A DNA stretch of 64,000 nt from Manis javanica (lineage: Eukaryota; Chordata; Mammalia; Pholidota; Manidae). Shown piece by piece: positions 21,688-32,319 of this stretch. Numbering within the stretch: the first letter of the stretch is position 1; each line of letters begins with the position of its first letter. The position numbers were made by a program, and so were the translations under genes. The stretch spans positions 82,499,001-82,563,000 of the forward strand of contig NC_133167.1 of NCBI RefSeq assembly GCF_040802235.1, given 5' to 3'. Below the pieces are notes generated by a model. That model saw nothing but the letters and a program-made list of their open reading frames with translations. It searched no databases and was not told the origin of the DNA.

Positions 21688-22583
21688 ATGAAAAGGCAAA
21701 ACTACAGGCAGACAAAGATCACAGAGACAACACCTGAGAGGGAGACAGGCCTAACCAGTCCTCCTGAAAAAGAATTCAAAATAAAAGTCATGAACATGCT
21801 GACGGAGATGCAGAGAAAAATGCAAGAGCAATGGGATGAGATGCAGAGAAAAATGCAGGAGCAGTGGGATGATGAAGTCCGGGGAAGGAGATCACAGATG
21901 TCAGGAAAGAGATCACAGAAGTGAAACAATCCCTGGAAGGATTTATAAGCAGAATGGATAAGATGCAAGAGGCCATTGAAGGAATAGAAGCCAGAGAACA
22001 GGAACGTATAGAAGCTGACATAGAGAGAGATAAAAGGATCTCCAGGAATGAAACAACACTAAGAGAAATATGTGACCAATACAAAAGGAATAATATTCGT
22101 ATTATAGGGATACCAGAAGAGGAAGAAAGAGGAAAAGGGATAGAAAGTCTCTTTGAAGAAATAATTGCTGAAAACTTCCCCAAACTGGGGGAGGAAATAA
22201 TCGAACAGACCATGGAATTACACAGAACTCCCAACAGAAAGGATCCAAGGAGGACAACACCAAGACACATAGTAATTAAAATGGCAAGGATCAAGGACAA
22301 GGAAAGAGTTTTAAAGGCAGCTAGAGAGAAAAAGGTCACCTATAAAGGAAAACCCATCAGGCTAACATCAGACTTCTCGACAGAAACCCTACAGGCCAGA
22401 AGAGAATGGCATGATATACTTAATGCAATGAAACAGAAGGGCCTTGAACCAAGGATACTGTATCCACCACGACTATCATTTAAATATGATGGCGGGATTA
22501 AACAATTCCCAGACAAGCAAAAGCTGAGGGAATTTGCTTCCCACAAACCACCTCTACAGGGCATCCTACAGGGACTGCTCTAG
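21688..22583 (+). pseudogene. L1 ORF1, frameshifted
   Basis: Encodes the L1 RNA-binding chaperone ORF1p, which trimerises and coats L1 RNA. The first part (21688-21924, 78 codons) is the N-terminus plus the start of the coiled coil, with an in-frame tandem duplication of the 11-residue unit MQRKMQEQWDE. The reading frame is lost around 21880-21884, where GG appears to have been inserted in a G-run after GTCCGG. It continues in another frame from about 21900 to 22583 (220 codons). That second part contains the rest of the coiled coil, an RRM-like domain (NNIRIIGIPEEEERGKGIESL) and the C-terminal domain (ARIKDKERVLKAAREKKVTYKG). Combined length is about 298 codons, close to normal. A non-coding spacer of 168 bp separates it from ORF2. 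Confidence 0.9.
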
Positions 22584-22751
22584 ATGGGAGCACCCCTAAA
22601 AAGAGCACAGAACAAAACACACAACATATGAAGAATGGAGGAGGAGGAATAAGAAGGGAGAGAAGAAAAGAATCTCCAGACAGTGTATATAACAGCTCAA
22701 TAAGCGAGCTAAGTTAGGCAGTAAGATACTAAAGAAGCTAACCTTGAACCT

Positions 22752-25700
22752 TTGGTAACCACGAATCTAAAGCCTGCAATGGCAATAAGTACATATCTCT
22801 CAATAGTCACCCTAAATGTAAATGGACTTAATGCACCAATCGAAAGACATAGAGTAATAGAATGGATAAAAAAGCAAGACCCATCTATATGCTGCTTACA
22901 AGAAACTCACCTTAAACCCAAAGATAAGCATAGACTAAAAGTCAAGGGATGGAAAAACATATTTCAGGCAAACAACAGTGAGAAGAAAGCAGGGGTTGCA
23001 GTACTAATATCAGACAAAATAGACTTCAAAACAAGGAAAGTAACAAGAGATAAAGAAGGATACTACATAATGATAAAGGGCTCAGTCCAACAAGAGGATA
23101 TAACCATTCTAAATATATATGCACCCAATACAGGAGCACCAGCATATGTGAAGCAAATACTAACAGAACTAAAGACGGAAATAGACTGCAATGCATTCAT
23201 TGTAGGAGACTTCAACACACCACTCACCCCAAAGGATAGATCCACCGGGCAGAAAATAAGTAAAGACACACAGGCACTGAACAACACACTAGAACAGATG
23301 GACCTAATAGACATCTATAGAACTCTACATCCAAAAGCAACAGGATATACATTCTTCTCAAGTGCACATGGAACATTCTCCAGAATAGACCACATACTAG
23401 CTCACAAAAAGAGCCTTAGTAAATTCCAAAATATTGAAATTCTACCAACCAATTTTTCAGACCACAAAGGTATGAAAGTAGAAATAAATTCTACAAAGAA
23501 AAACAAAAAGGCTCACAAACACATGGAGGCTTAACAACATGCTACTAAATAATCAATGGATCAATGAACAAATCAAAATAGAGATCAAGGAATATATAGA
23601 AACAAATGAAAACAACAATACTAAGCCCCAACTTCTGTGGGATGCAGCGAAAGCAGTCTTAAGAGGAAAGTATATAGCAATCCAGGCACACTTGAAGAAG
23701 GAAGAACAATCCCAAATGAATAGTCTAACATCACAATTATTAAAACTGGAAAAAGAAGAACAAATGAGGCCTAAAGTCAGCAGAAGGAGGGACATAATAA
23801 AGATCAGAGAAGAAATAAACAAAATTGAGAAGAATAAAACAATAGCAAAAATCAACAAAACCAAGAGCTGGTTCTTTGAGAAAATAAACAAAATAGATAA
23901 GCCTCTAGCCCAACTTATTAAGAGAAAAAGAGAGTCAACACAAATCAACATAATCAGAAATGAGAATGGAAAAATCATGACAGACTCCACAGAAATACAA
24001 AGAATTATTAAAGACTACTATGAAAACCTATATGCCAACAAGCTGGAAAACCTAGAAGAAATGGACAACTTCCTAGAAAAATACAACCTCCCAAGACTGA
24101 CCAAGGAAGAAACACAGAAGTTAAACAAACCAATTACGAGCAAAGAAATTGAAACAGTAATCAAAAAACTACCCAAGAACAAAACCCCGGGGCCGGACGG
24201 ATTTACCTCGGAATTTTATCAGACACACAGAGAAGACATAATACCCATTCTCCTTAAAGTGTTCCACAAAATAGAAGAAGAGGGAATACTCCCAAACTCA
24301 TTCTATGAGGCCAACATCACCCTAATACCAAAACCAGGCAAAGACCCCACCAAAAAAGAAAACTACAGACCAATATCCCTGATGAATGTAGATGCAAAAA
24401 TACTCAATAAAATATTAGCAAACAGAATTCAACAGTATATCAAAAGGATCATACACCATGACCAAGTGGGTTTCATCCCAGGGATGCAAGGATGGTACAA
24501 CATTCGAAAATCCATCAACATCATCCACCACATCAACAAAAAGAAAGACAAAAACCACATGATCATCTCCATAGATGCTGAAAAAGCATTTGACAAAATT
24601 CAACATCCATTCATGATAAAAACTCTCAGCAAAATGGGAATAGAGGGCAAGTACCTCAACATAATAAAGGCCATATATGATAAACCCACAGCCAGCATTA
24701 TACTGAACAGCGAGAAGCTGAAAGCATTTCCTCTGAGATCGGGAACCAGACAGGGATGCCCACTCTCCCCACTGTTATTTAACATAGTACTGGAGGTCCT
24801 GGCCACGGCAATCAGACAAAACAAAGAAATACAAGGAATCCAGATTGGTAAAGAAGAAGTTAAACTGTCACTATTTGCAGATGATATGATACTGTACATA
24901 AAAAACCCTAAAGACTCCACTCCAAAACTACTAGAACTGATATCGGAATACAGCAAAGTTGCAGGATACAAAATTAACACACAGAAATCTGTAGCTTTCC
25001 TATACACTAACAACGAATCAATAGAAAGAGAAATCAGGAAAACAATTCCATTCACCATTGCATCAAAAAGAATAAAATACCTAGGAATAAACCTAACCAA
25101 AGAAGTGAAAGACTTATACTCTGAAAACTACAAGTCACTCTTAAGAGAAATTAAAGGGGACACTAATAAATGGAAACTCATCCCATGCTCATGGCTAGGA
25201 AGAATTAATATCGTCAAAATGGCCATCCTGCCCAAAGCAATATACAGATTTGATGCAATCCCTCTCAAATTACCAGCAACATTCTTCAATGAATTGGAAC
25301 AAATAATTCAAAAATTCATATGGAAACACCAAAGACCCCGAATAGCCAAAGCAATCCTGAAAAAGATGAATAAAGTAGGGGGGATCTCACTCCCCAACTT
25401 CAAGCTCTACTACAAAGCCATAGTAATCAAGACAATTTGGTACTGGCACAAGAACAGAGCCACAGACCAGTGGAACAGATTAGAGACCCCAGAAATTAAC
25501 CCAAACATATATGGTCAATTAATATTTGATAAAGGAGCAATGGACATACAATGGCAAAATGACAGTCTCTTCAACAGATGGTGCTGGCAAAACTGGACAG
25601 CTACATGTAGGAGAATGAAACTGGACCATTGTCTAACCCCATATACAAAGGTAAACTCAAAATGGATCAAAGACCTGAATGTAAGTCATGAAACCATTAA

Positions 25701-26595
25701 ACTCTTGGAAAAAAACATAGGCAAAAACCTCTTAGACATAAACATGAGTGATCTCTTCTTGAACATATCTCCCCGGGCAAGGAAAACAACAGCAAAAATG
25801 AGCAAGTGGGACTCCATTAAGCTGAAAAGCTTCTGTACAGCGAAAGACACCATCAATAGAACAAAAAGGAACCCTACAGTATGGGAGAATATATTTGAAA
25901 ATGACAGATCCGATAAAGGCTTGACATCCAGAATATATAAAGAGCTCACATGCCTCAACAAACAAAAAACAAATAACCCAATTAAAAAATGGGCAGAGGA
26001 ACTGAACAGACAGTTCTCTAAAAAAGAAATACAGATGGCCAAGAGACACATGAAAAGATGCTCCACATCACTAATTATCAGAGAAATGCAAATTAAAACT
26101 ACAATGAGGTATCACCTCACACCAGTAAGGATAGCTGCCATCCAAAAGACAAACAACAACAAATGTTGGCGAGGCTGTGGAGAAAGGGGAACCCTCCTAC
26201 ACTGCTGGTGGGAATGTAAATTAGTTCAACCATTGTGGAAAGCAGTATGGAGGTGCGTCAAAATGCTCAAAACAGACCTACCATTTGACCCAGGAATTCC
26301 ACTCCTAGGAATTTACCCTAAGAACGCAGCAATCAAGTTTGAGAAAGACAGATGCACTCCTATGTTTATCGCAGCACTATTTACAATAGCCAAGAATTGG
26401 AAGCAACCTAAATGTCCATCGGTAGATGAATGGATAAAGAAGATGTGGTACATATACACAATGGAATACTACTCAGCCATAAGAAGTGGAAAAATCCAAC
26501 CATTTGCAGCAACATGGATGGAGCTGGAGAGTATTATGCTCAGTGAAATAAGCCAAGCGGAGAAAGAGAAATACCAAATGATTTCACTCATCTGA
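22752..26595 (+). pseudogene. L1 ORF2 (endonuclease-reverse transcriptase), one frameshift
   Basis: ORF2p nicks target DNA and reverse-transcribes L1 RNA. The first open part (22752-23534, 260 codons) is the APE-like endonuclease. It retains NVNGLN, the catalytic Glu of LQETHL, the VGDFNTPL Asp/Asn pair and the C-terminal SDHKG His. A one-base indel in the A-rich run around 23495-23510 throws the frame to a stop at 23532. The second part (23539-26595, 1018 codons) carries the Z domain and the RT, with FADD at 24874-24885. Its C-terminal Cys-rich motif C-x3-C-x7-H-C-x3-C is at 26164-26217. Total coding length of about 1275 codons is normal for mammalian ORF2. All catalytic motifs are present, so the copy was active recently. 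The interruption could also be an assembly error in a homopolymer. Confidence 0.93.
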
Positions 26596-26762
26596 GGAGT
26601 ATAGGAACAAAGGAAAAACTGAAGGAACAAAACAGCAGTGGAATTACAGAACCCAAAAATGGACTAACAGGTACCAAAGGGAAAGGAACTGGAGAGGATG
26701 GGTGGGCAGGGAGGGATAAGTTGGGGGAAGAAGAAGAGGGGTATTAAGATTGGCATTCATGG

Positions 26763-26788
26763 AGGGGAGGGAGAAAGGGGAGGGTGGG
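26763..26788 (+). other. G-quadruplex-prone tract in L1 3' UTR
   Basis: Five G-runs of three or four, separated by loops of one to five bases (G4-A-G3-AGAAA-G4-A-G3-T-G3), meet the usual G4 pattern. A second G-rich purine tract lies at 26698-26739. A 3' UTR polypurine tract with G4 potential is a conserved trait of mammalian L1s. Confidence 0.75.
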
Positions 26789-26968
26789 CTGCACAACACA
26801 GAGAGGACAAGTAGTGACTCTACAACATTTTGCTAAGCTGATGGACAGTAACCGTAATGTGGTTGTTAGGGGGGACCTGATATAGGGGAGAGCATAGTAA
26901 ACATAGTATTCTTCATGTAAGTGTAGATTAAAAATTTAAAAAAAAAAAAAAGAAAGAAAGAAAGAAAA

Positions 26969-27112
26969 GGGGGATTACTCCTTAACAGGATAAAACTATT
27001 GGTAAATCAAAGATCAACGCATGCTTTAAATATCCTTAATGTTGATCACTTAAAGGGTGTCAGATGATCAGCTATGGAGGTACTTTTTTCTGATAATATT
27101 CCTTTCTCTTAA

Positions 27113-27140
<28 letters not shown>
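26969..27140 (+). other. 146-bp segment followed by a second poly-A (A26)
   Basis: Between the L1 tail and the ERV-derived element lies a non-L1 segment that ends in 26 uninterrupted A residues (27115-27140). This could be a 3' transduction, in which L1 readthrough RNA ended at a downstream site. It could instead be host DNA with an A-run into which the ERV copy inserted. No ORF. Not resolved from this window alone. Confidence 0.35.
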
Positions 27141-27143
<3 letters not shown>

Positions 27144-27378
27144 GTTATTGTGTGCTGACCTCCAATGAGTTCTGCACAGTGGTATAGAGGGCATGTCAAA
27201 GTGTGGGCAAAGGGTCTGTTCGTTTCTATGCAGAAGATCAAGGCCTAGCTTGGATACCCAGAAAATGAACTAAGATACGATATGAGGAGGAGCTTCCGGC
27301 ATCAGCACTCTCTGGGGGACTTGTGCCGGGGGATGATCATCAAAAAGCCTCCACAGGGATCCGGACGATGCTGCAGTT

Positions 27379-27820
27379 GTGGCTGCACCCAGCCCACCGT
27401 CTCCTGGACTTGCCATAGGAATGAGGAGGGAGATGTCTAGGCTGGCATGTGCATACAGTGAGACAACGAATTTGACCGGATCTGTACTGTTGGAACTCAA
27501 CCAGGAGTTGGGAGGGGTGCAAGTTGTAGCACTCCAAAATCTCATGACTATAGACTATCTATGGTTAAAAGAACATATGGGATGTGAACAGATCCCAGAA
27601 ATGGGCTGCTTTAATTTGTCTGATGGTTCAAGTACAGTTGGACAATATCCATCATATCATAGATAAATTTTCACAAATGCCTAGGGTGCCTAAATGGTTT
27701 TCTTGGCTTCACTGGAGATGGATGGTAATTATAGATTTGCTTTGTTTATGTCACCGTATTCCTATTATGTTACTATGTGTGTGCAAATTAGTTAGTAGTT
27801 TAAAACCTATACATACTTAA
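27379..27820 (+). pseudogene. ERV env transmembrane-subunit remnant, copy 1
   Basis: The open part (27379-27666) reads through a Leu/Val-rich heptad region and the LQNLMTIDYLWLKEH segment typical of the class I retroviral TM ectodomain. It then reaches a cysteine-loop region where C-x6-C-C is usual but C-x6-G-C is found. An 11-bp deletion near 27624, relative to the copy at 45369-45821, shifts the frame and ends it at 27666. The downstream part (membrane-proximal Trp-rich segment and hydrophobic tail) continues in another frame to 27820. SU sequence is absent, so no functional envelope could be made. Confidence 0.75.
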
Positions 27821-28457
27821 CGTACTATACAAGAAGATATGTCAAAGAAATAATCAATCCTCCCATGTTTCCTTCATATGCTACATCTATAGCTTTTCTT
27901 CTTCCTTCCTAATTACAACCCTTAAATAGAATTCGTGCCTCATATCGAATTTACCGAGTATCATAATTCCTCCAGGTGGTAAAGATACCTCGAGACAAGT
28001 GCTGGGCATAGAAGCCACAGGGCATAAATCTGCAAAGAAGTAAAAAGCTAACCTTTGCAAACAATATGGCTTCTCTCTCACTTACCAACTTTACATTTCC
28101 CTGTATGGCCCCGGAAGATGACTGGTTAGCCAGAGACGGGTAAGATTCCTCAAGGGAGGAACAACCTAAGACAGGCACAGTCGCAGGGGGGCCATCAGGT
28201 GAGAATTTGGGGATCAACAGAGGTGAGGCTCAGAACCTCATCCCCCCTGCTTTGAGAGAAATCTTCTGCATCCGTGGATGTCTTGCTGCCCTTGTCTAGC
28301 CTGGATTAATACTTGGTCCATAGGCACACACCTGATCATCTGATCATCTACATTTGCCCTCTTACAGCACTAAACAATGTTTTCTACCTTTATCTTGCAT
28401 CTACCTACCACTTCAGCATTTTATTAAAAATAAAGATAATAATAATAATAGGAGAAA

Positions 28458-28780
28458 TGTGGGATCAACATATATGTCAAGTACAAAAATCAAACGAATA
28501 TTCATATTTGACCTGATTGTTTATAGTTCATAATGCATGATCAAAACCAAAAGTTTCTGTGATGAATGCCCTTGTACTGTTCACCATGTAAGAATTTATT
28601 CACTGTGCAAGAATTCGTTCACCATGTAAGAACTTGTTTGTTATGCTTCAGAAGATTGGAGACTGACGAGAATTAGGCTTGAGATGGATTAATGATTGTA
28701 CATTGAGCATTGACCCCCCTATACTGAATTTTATTGTTGTTAACAACCATTTGATCAATAAGTATGAGAGATGCCCTCTC
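28458..28780 (+). promoter_or_regulatory. ERV U3-R (3' LTR part without U5), copy 1
   Basis: Starts TGTGGGATCAAC after a purine tract. It contains three tandem 19-bp units (28580-28598, 28599-28617, 28618-28636) on the theme TTCACCATGTAAGAA, which look like enhancer repeats. AATAAG lies 19 bp before the A-tail. The copy 2 counterpart has AATAAA and also measures 323 bp. Confidence 0.7.
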
Positions 28781-28789
28781 AAAAAAATA

Positions 28790-31085
28790 TATATATATAA
28801 CATTCCTGTAAAAGCTGAGTGAGATGGCGCAAATGAATGTAGCAGCCTCTACTGTTATTCATGTGGAGCAACTGTGAGATCAACTCCCCACCTGCCTTTT
28901 GGGAATAAAGCCAACTCTGGGACCAAGCACAGCAGGTCATAACCCAACAGATGGAGCAGGACTTCCACCCTCTTATGGCACCGGACACAGACTTCATCTC
29001 CTGAAACTGTGTGGAACCGCAGCCATGTGTGAAGAACAGTATTAAAGGAGCAAAACAGAAATGGTCATCAAATGCCTTCTAGGCAGTCTTCCAGGGGCCT
29101 GCCTGGTAGAGACATAGAGCAAACTGAACACTTTCCTTTTTTTTTTGGTTTCATTAAAGTACCTGCCTCTTCTATTATACTATGAGTAGCTCAATCGAAT
29201 AATATGTGCTAAGCAAACTGGGTGTATGATGTCACATGTAGATGAGGTTTGCTTTCCTGTGTTAACTACTACTTGGGAGGAAATTAAGTGGCTTGAGCAC
29301 AGGAGAATACAAATAACATGTGCAGTGAAGTAAATCTAAAATAGACACATACGCACCCTCAACAGAAAAACTAAGTCCAAGTGACTGTATTTCACTCTCA
29401 AGCCAGAACGCCCAGTTATTCTTTTTTTCCTGCTCAGACATTGATTCTCAGAATGGCCTACAGCATGTAGTAACCTTTCTACTTTGTATCCTTATTCAGG
29501 AAATTAGAATCATATATTTTATTACCTTCAGTACATCACTAGAGAGGGGAGATAAATTTATTCACACATATTAAATATATTTTGTGAAAGTCCTTTTGAA
29601 ATTCTCCCTGAGAACCAGTCTTCTCATCTTTGATAATCAGTTGTTGTTTTTCAAATGGTTGTAACATATTTTTTTTAATTTCTTTTATTTTTTCCATTGG
29701 TAAACTTCTGTAGAAAGATTTTCAATGCAGCTTGATGAAATCAATGCTAATTTCTGCAAACAACAACAACAAAAAATATTAGTATTGTCTAATACTAATA
29801 GTATCATTATATAATACCATGTTATCAGTATCATAGACTTAAGGACTTTAGAGAGAAAGTGTGTGTGTGTTTCCCTTTCTCTTTTGTTAAGTATATGGAT
29901 CTTTTAGATATCAGGAACTAAAATAAAATACTTCTCATGAAGTTCCTGTTGAGCACCAGAAAACTTTTCAGCAAGCAAGTTGATGGTTGCATGTACCAGC
30001 TGGCATGGCATTTTAAGGAAAACACATTGTGGGCAAGTTCGATGACTATCAGGAAGTCACTAAATGAGAATGAATTGTAATAGGCTGGTGACTGGCAAAC
30101 ACAAGTTTTAGAGGAGTTTGGATTTCCCCTAGGAAATCAGCAGTTTAGCAGAAAGTGGTCTGTATTCCCTTCTTGCTATAATAGCCATAGTCTAAATCTT
30201 TCAAATCCTCTTCATTGCCTGTGAAACTGGATTACACTGGCCCTGCCTTTGTAAGAAACTTGTTGCAACTATATATTTTAGACTGTAAAGCCATGGGACT
30301 TCAGTGTTCATCTAATACTCTTCTTTTCCTAAATAGGAAACAGACTCAAGTGAAGAAAGGATTTGTCCCAAGTCAAAAAATGAGTTGAGATATAACAAAC
30401 AGTAGGCTTTTGGAATTGGAAGATACTCTTCAGTTACATATTTAAATCTTTTGTTAAATCAGGAATCTTCTACAACATGTCTGGCAATCATTTCGAGATC
30501 TTTCCTTGCAAGAAATTGACCGCTTTTCAGAGCAGAGCATCCTGTTTTTGGACCACCCTAATTGTTTAGGCAGTCGTCCCTGGCAATGAACCCTGGGTTC
30601 CTGTGGCTCATATACCTTGACTCTATAACAGGTGAGTCCCCCGGGAAGCAGACTCTAAGATAGAAATGAGCACACAGAAAGTTTATTAGGGAATGCTGTG
30701 GGGCTAAACACTCGTAAAGGAAGCGAGAGAAACAGGATTTGTCAGAGAGATGTCACCTGCCATGCAGTTTCAAGAGTACCTCAACTGATGTGGCAAGGGA
30801 TTTAGGAGATGGGTCACTTTTAAGGTGTCTGGAGTTGGACTGAGAGGCCAGGCCTCTAAGGCTTATGTCTCTCAAATACTGCATGCAGGCAGCCCTGGGA
30901 AGGGACATGACCTTGGGGAAGCAGTTTCTCCCCCTGAGGCAATCCCACATGGGACTGACATCTGAGGACTTTTTGGAGGTGACGCTACCAGTCTCTAAAG
31001 AATAGAATTTCTTTATTTCTAAAAGGAGGTCTGGGTGGTACATCACACGCACAAACGATAGCATTTTAGTTATTATCCTGTAAAT
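28790..31085. other. No gene or confident repeat recognised
   Basis: Starts with a short (AT)n run and then single-copy-looking sequence. A small perfect hairpin occurs at 29779-29798 (8-bp stem, GTCT loop). The segment 30630-31060 has the style of an old LTR or DNA repeat ('gggaagcagactctaagat', 'gtttattaggga') but I cannot assign it. A 103-codon minus-strand frame at 30753-31064 lies in that segment and has no recognisable domain. Confidence 0.4.
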
Positions 31086-31089
31086 GTCT

Positions 31090-31660
31090 ACTAAAAATCC
31101 CTGCTGCCTTTGATTGGGATTCTGTGTATCTGTAGATCAGTATAGGGAGAATGGATATATCAACAATCTTGAATCCTCTAGTCCGTTAACATGTTACATA
31201 TACCTCTATTTAGGACTCCTTTAATTTCAGGTAGCAATGTTTTGTAGCTTCAGTGTAGAAGCCTTAAGTACATTCCACATTCTTGTCTTAAGTACTTGAC
31301 CTGTTTTGATGCTGTTTTAAGTGCTATATTTAAATTTTCATTTAAAATTATCTATTGCTAGGATATAGAAATACAATTACTGATTTTTGTATATTGGTCT
31401 TATAGTCTGACATTTTGCTAAACTCTCTTCCTTGTCATAGAGGATTTTTCAGTAAACTCCTTAGATTTTCTATGTTTACAATCATATTTTCTATGAATAA
31501 GGATACTATTACTTTTTAATTTCTAATTCACATGCCTTTTGTTCCCTTGTGTTGCCACATTGCAGTGGCTCAGAGCTGCAGTACCGTGGGGGAAGGAAGT
31601 GCTGAGGGCGGACGTGTTTCCTTCCATCCCAGGCTGGTTGAACAGTATTCAGTCTTTCGT
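31090..31660 (-). mobile_element. Old L1 ORF2 fragment, antisense
   Basis: The plus strand shows the reverse of the L1 RT/post-RT region in decayed form: 'ttgattgggattctgtgtatctgtagatca', 'aatcctctagtccgttaacatg', 'tttcaggtagcaatgttttgtag', 'ttttgtatattggtcttatagtctgacattttgctaaactc', 'gatttttcagtaaactcc'. No open frame remains. Confidence 0.7.
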
Positions 31661-32319
31661 TAGGTAAGATGCAAGTAAATTATAGCAGGCAGATTAAAGT
31701 TCTAGAATAGCAACATGGTAAATAAGCATTGGGTCGGTTGTTTAGTTGAAGACCTGAGCTAATTGCATCAATACCAGATACAACAGTAGTCGGAACAAGT
31801 TGTAAATAATTATCTACGTCCTAGCTTTGAAAAGGAGAATGTTTCACATCCTTATGGAGACTTTTTTCCAAAGTGATGATGGAATAAGTGATTCCTCAGT
31901 GCACAGAAGCAGCAAAACGTCCCCACAAAACTAATTGTATAGAGGAAAGTTAAGTAGCTCTATCAGATATTCATCACTCATGATCACTGCTGTGCATGCT
32001 GAGAGGTTCATGCTTTGACTAGTCTTCAAACACACTTGTCTGTGATAAATCTTTTCGCCTGGCTCCCTTTGGAGGGGATATTGACATGTTAACATTAAGT
32101 TCATGAACACATCTCATATTTATGTAATATCCAGAAGCCAGCCACTGCTGCGAAAAGAGAGCGTGAGCATGCTCACGGACTGATTTCCTCCACCCCCTCC
32201 TCCAAGCCACCCCCTGCTCAGGTAGGAAGTCAACTTCCTCTTAAAAGCTCCCCCAGTTAACCCTGGAATTTTTGAGGATGGTTTTTCAGTTGTGCCCAGG
32301 AATAAAGCTGCTCACATTG

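Larger units (their letters stand above)
21287..26968 (+). mobile_element. Full-length LINE-1, nearly intact
   Basis: A 5.68-kb autonomous retrotransposon. It has a short 5' UTR (21287-21687) that starts GGAGGCGGAGACAGAATGG, ORF1 (21688-22583), an inter-ORF spacer, ORF2 (22752-26595), a G-rich 3' UTR and an A-rich tail of A14 followed by GAAA repeats (26938-26968). Divergence is low: only one frameshift breaks each ORF, and endonuclease, RT and Cys-rich motifs are intact. It is therefore much younger than the other L1s here. No clean target duplication was found by eye, which may relate to the extra A-run at 27115-27140 (see findings). It inserted into a MIR-like repeat. As it stands it should not be autonomous, because both ORFs are interrupted. 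Confidence 0.95.
27141..28787 (+). mobile_element. Polyadenylated ERV env-3' LTR element, copy 1
   Basis: An ERV-derived unit with no 5' LTR, gag or pol. From 27141 it carries a leader of unknown origin, then an env transmembrane-subunit fragment (about 27350-27820), then a 3' region, then an (AAT)n stretch with a GGAGAAA purine tract just before a U3 starting TGTGGGATC at 28458. The U3/R is 323 bp. It ends CTCTC plus seven A residues at 28787, immediately after a polyadenylation signal variant AATAAG (28757-28762). No U5 follows. The 3' end therefore corresponds to a polyadenylated transcript rather than an integrated provirus. It is nearly identical to the inverted copy at 44411-45862. No target duplication was found for this copy. 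Confidence 0.8.

Noticed and set aside
21788..22339. 183-codon antisense frame opposite L1 ORF1
   Set aside because: Shadow of the coiled-coil coding strand. Ser/Leu/Ile composition is the complement of Glu/Lys-rich codons.
23553..26066. Long antisense frames (up to 166 codons) opposite L1 ORF2
   Set aside because: Shadows of the A-rich ORF2 strand. The sense strand explains the openness.
28580..28636. CRISPR-like regularly spaced repeats
   Set aside because: Units are contiguous 19-bp tandem repeats with no spacers, inside a retroviral U3 of a mammalian genome.
29779..29798. Perfect 8-bp hairpin, considered as a structured RNA
   Set aside because: Too short, AT-only context, no flanking structure typical of miRNA or other ncRNA.
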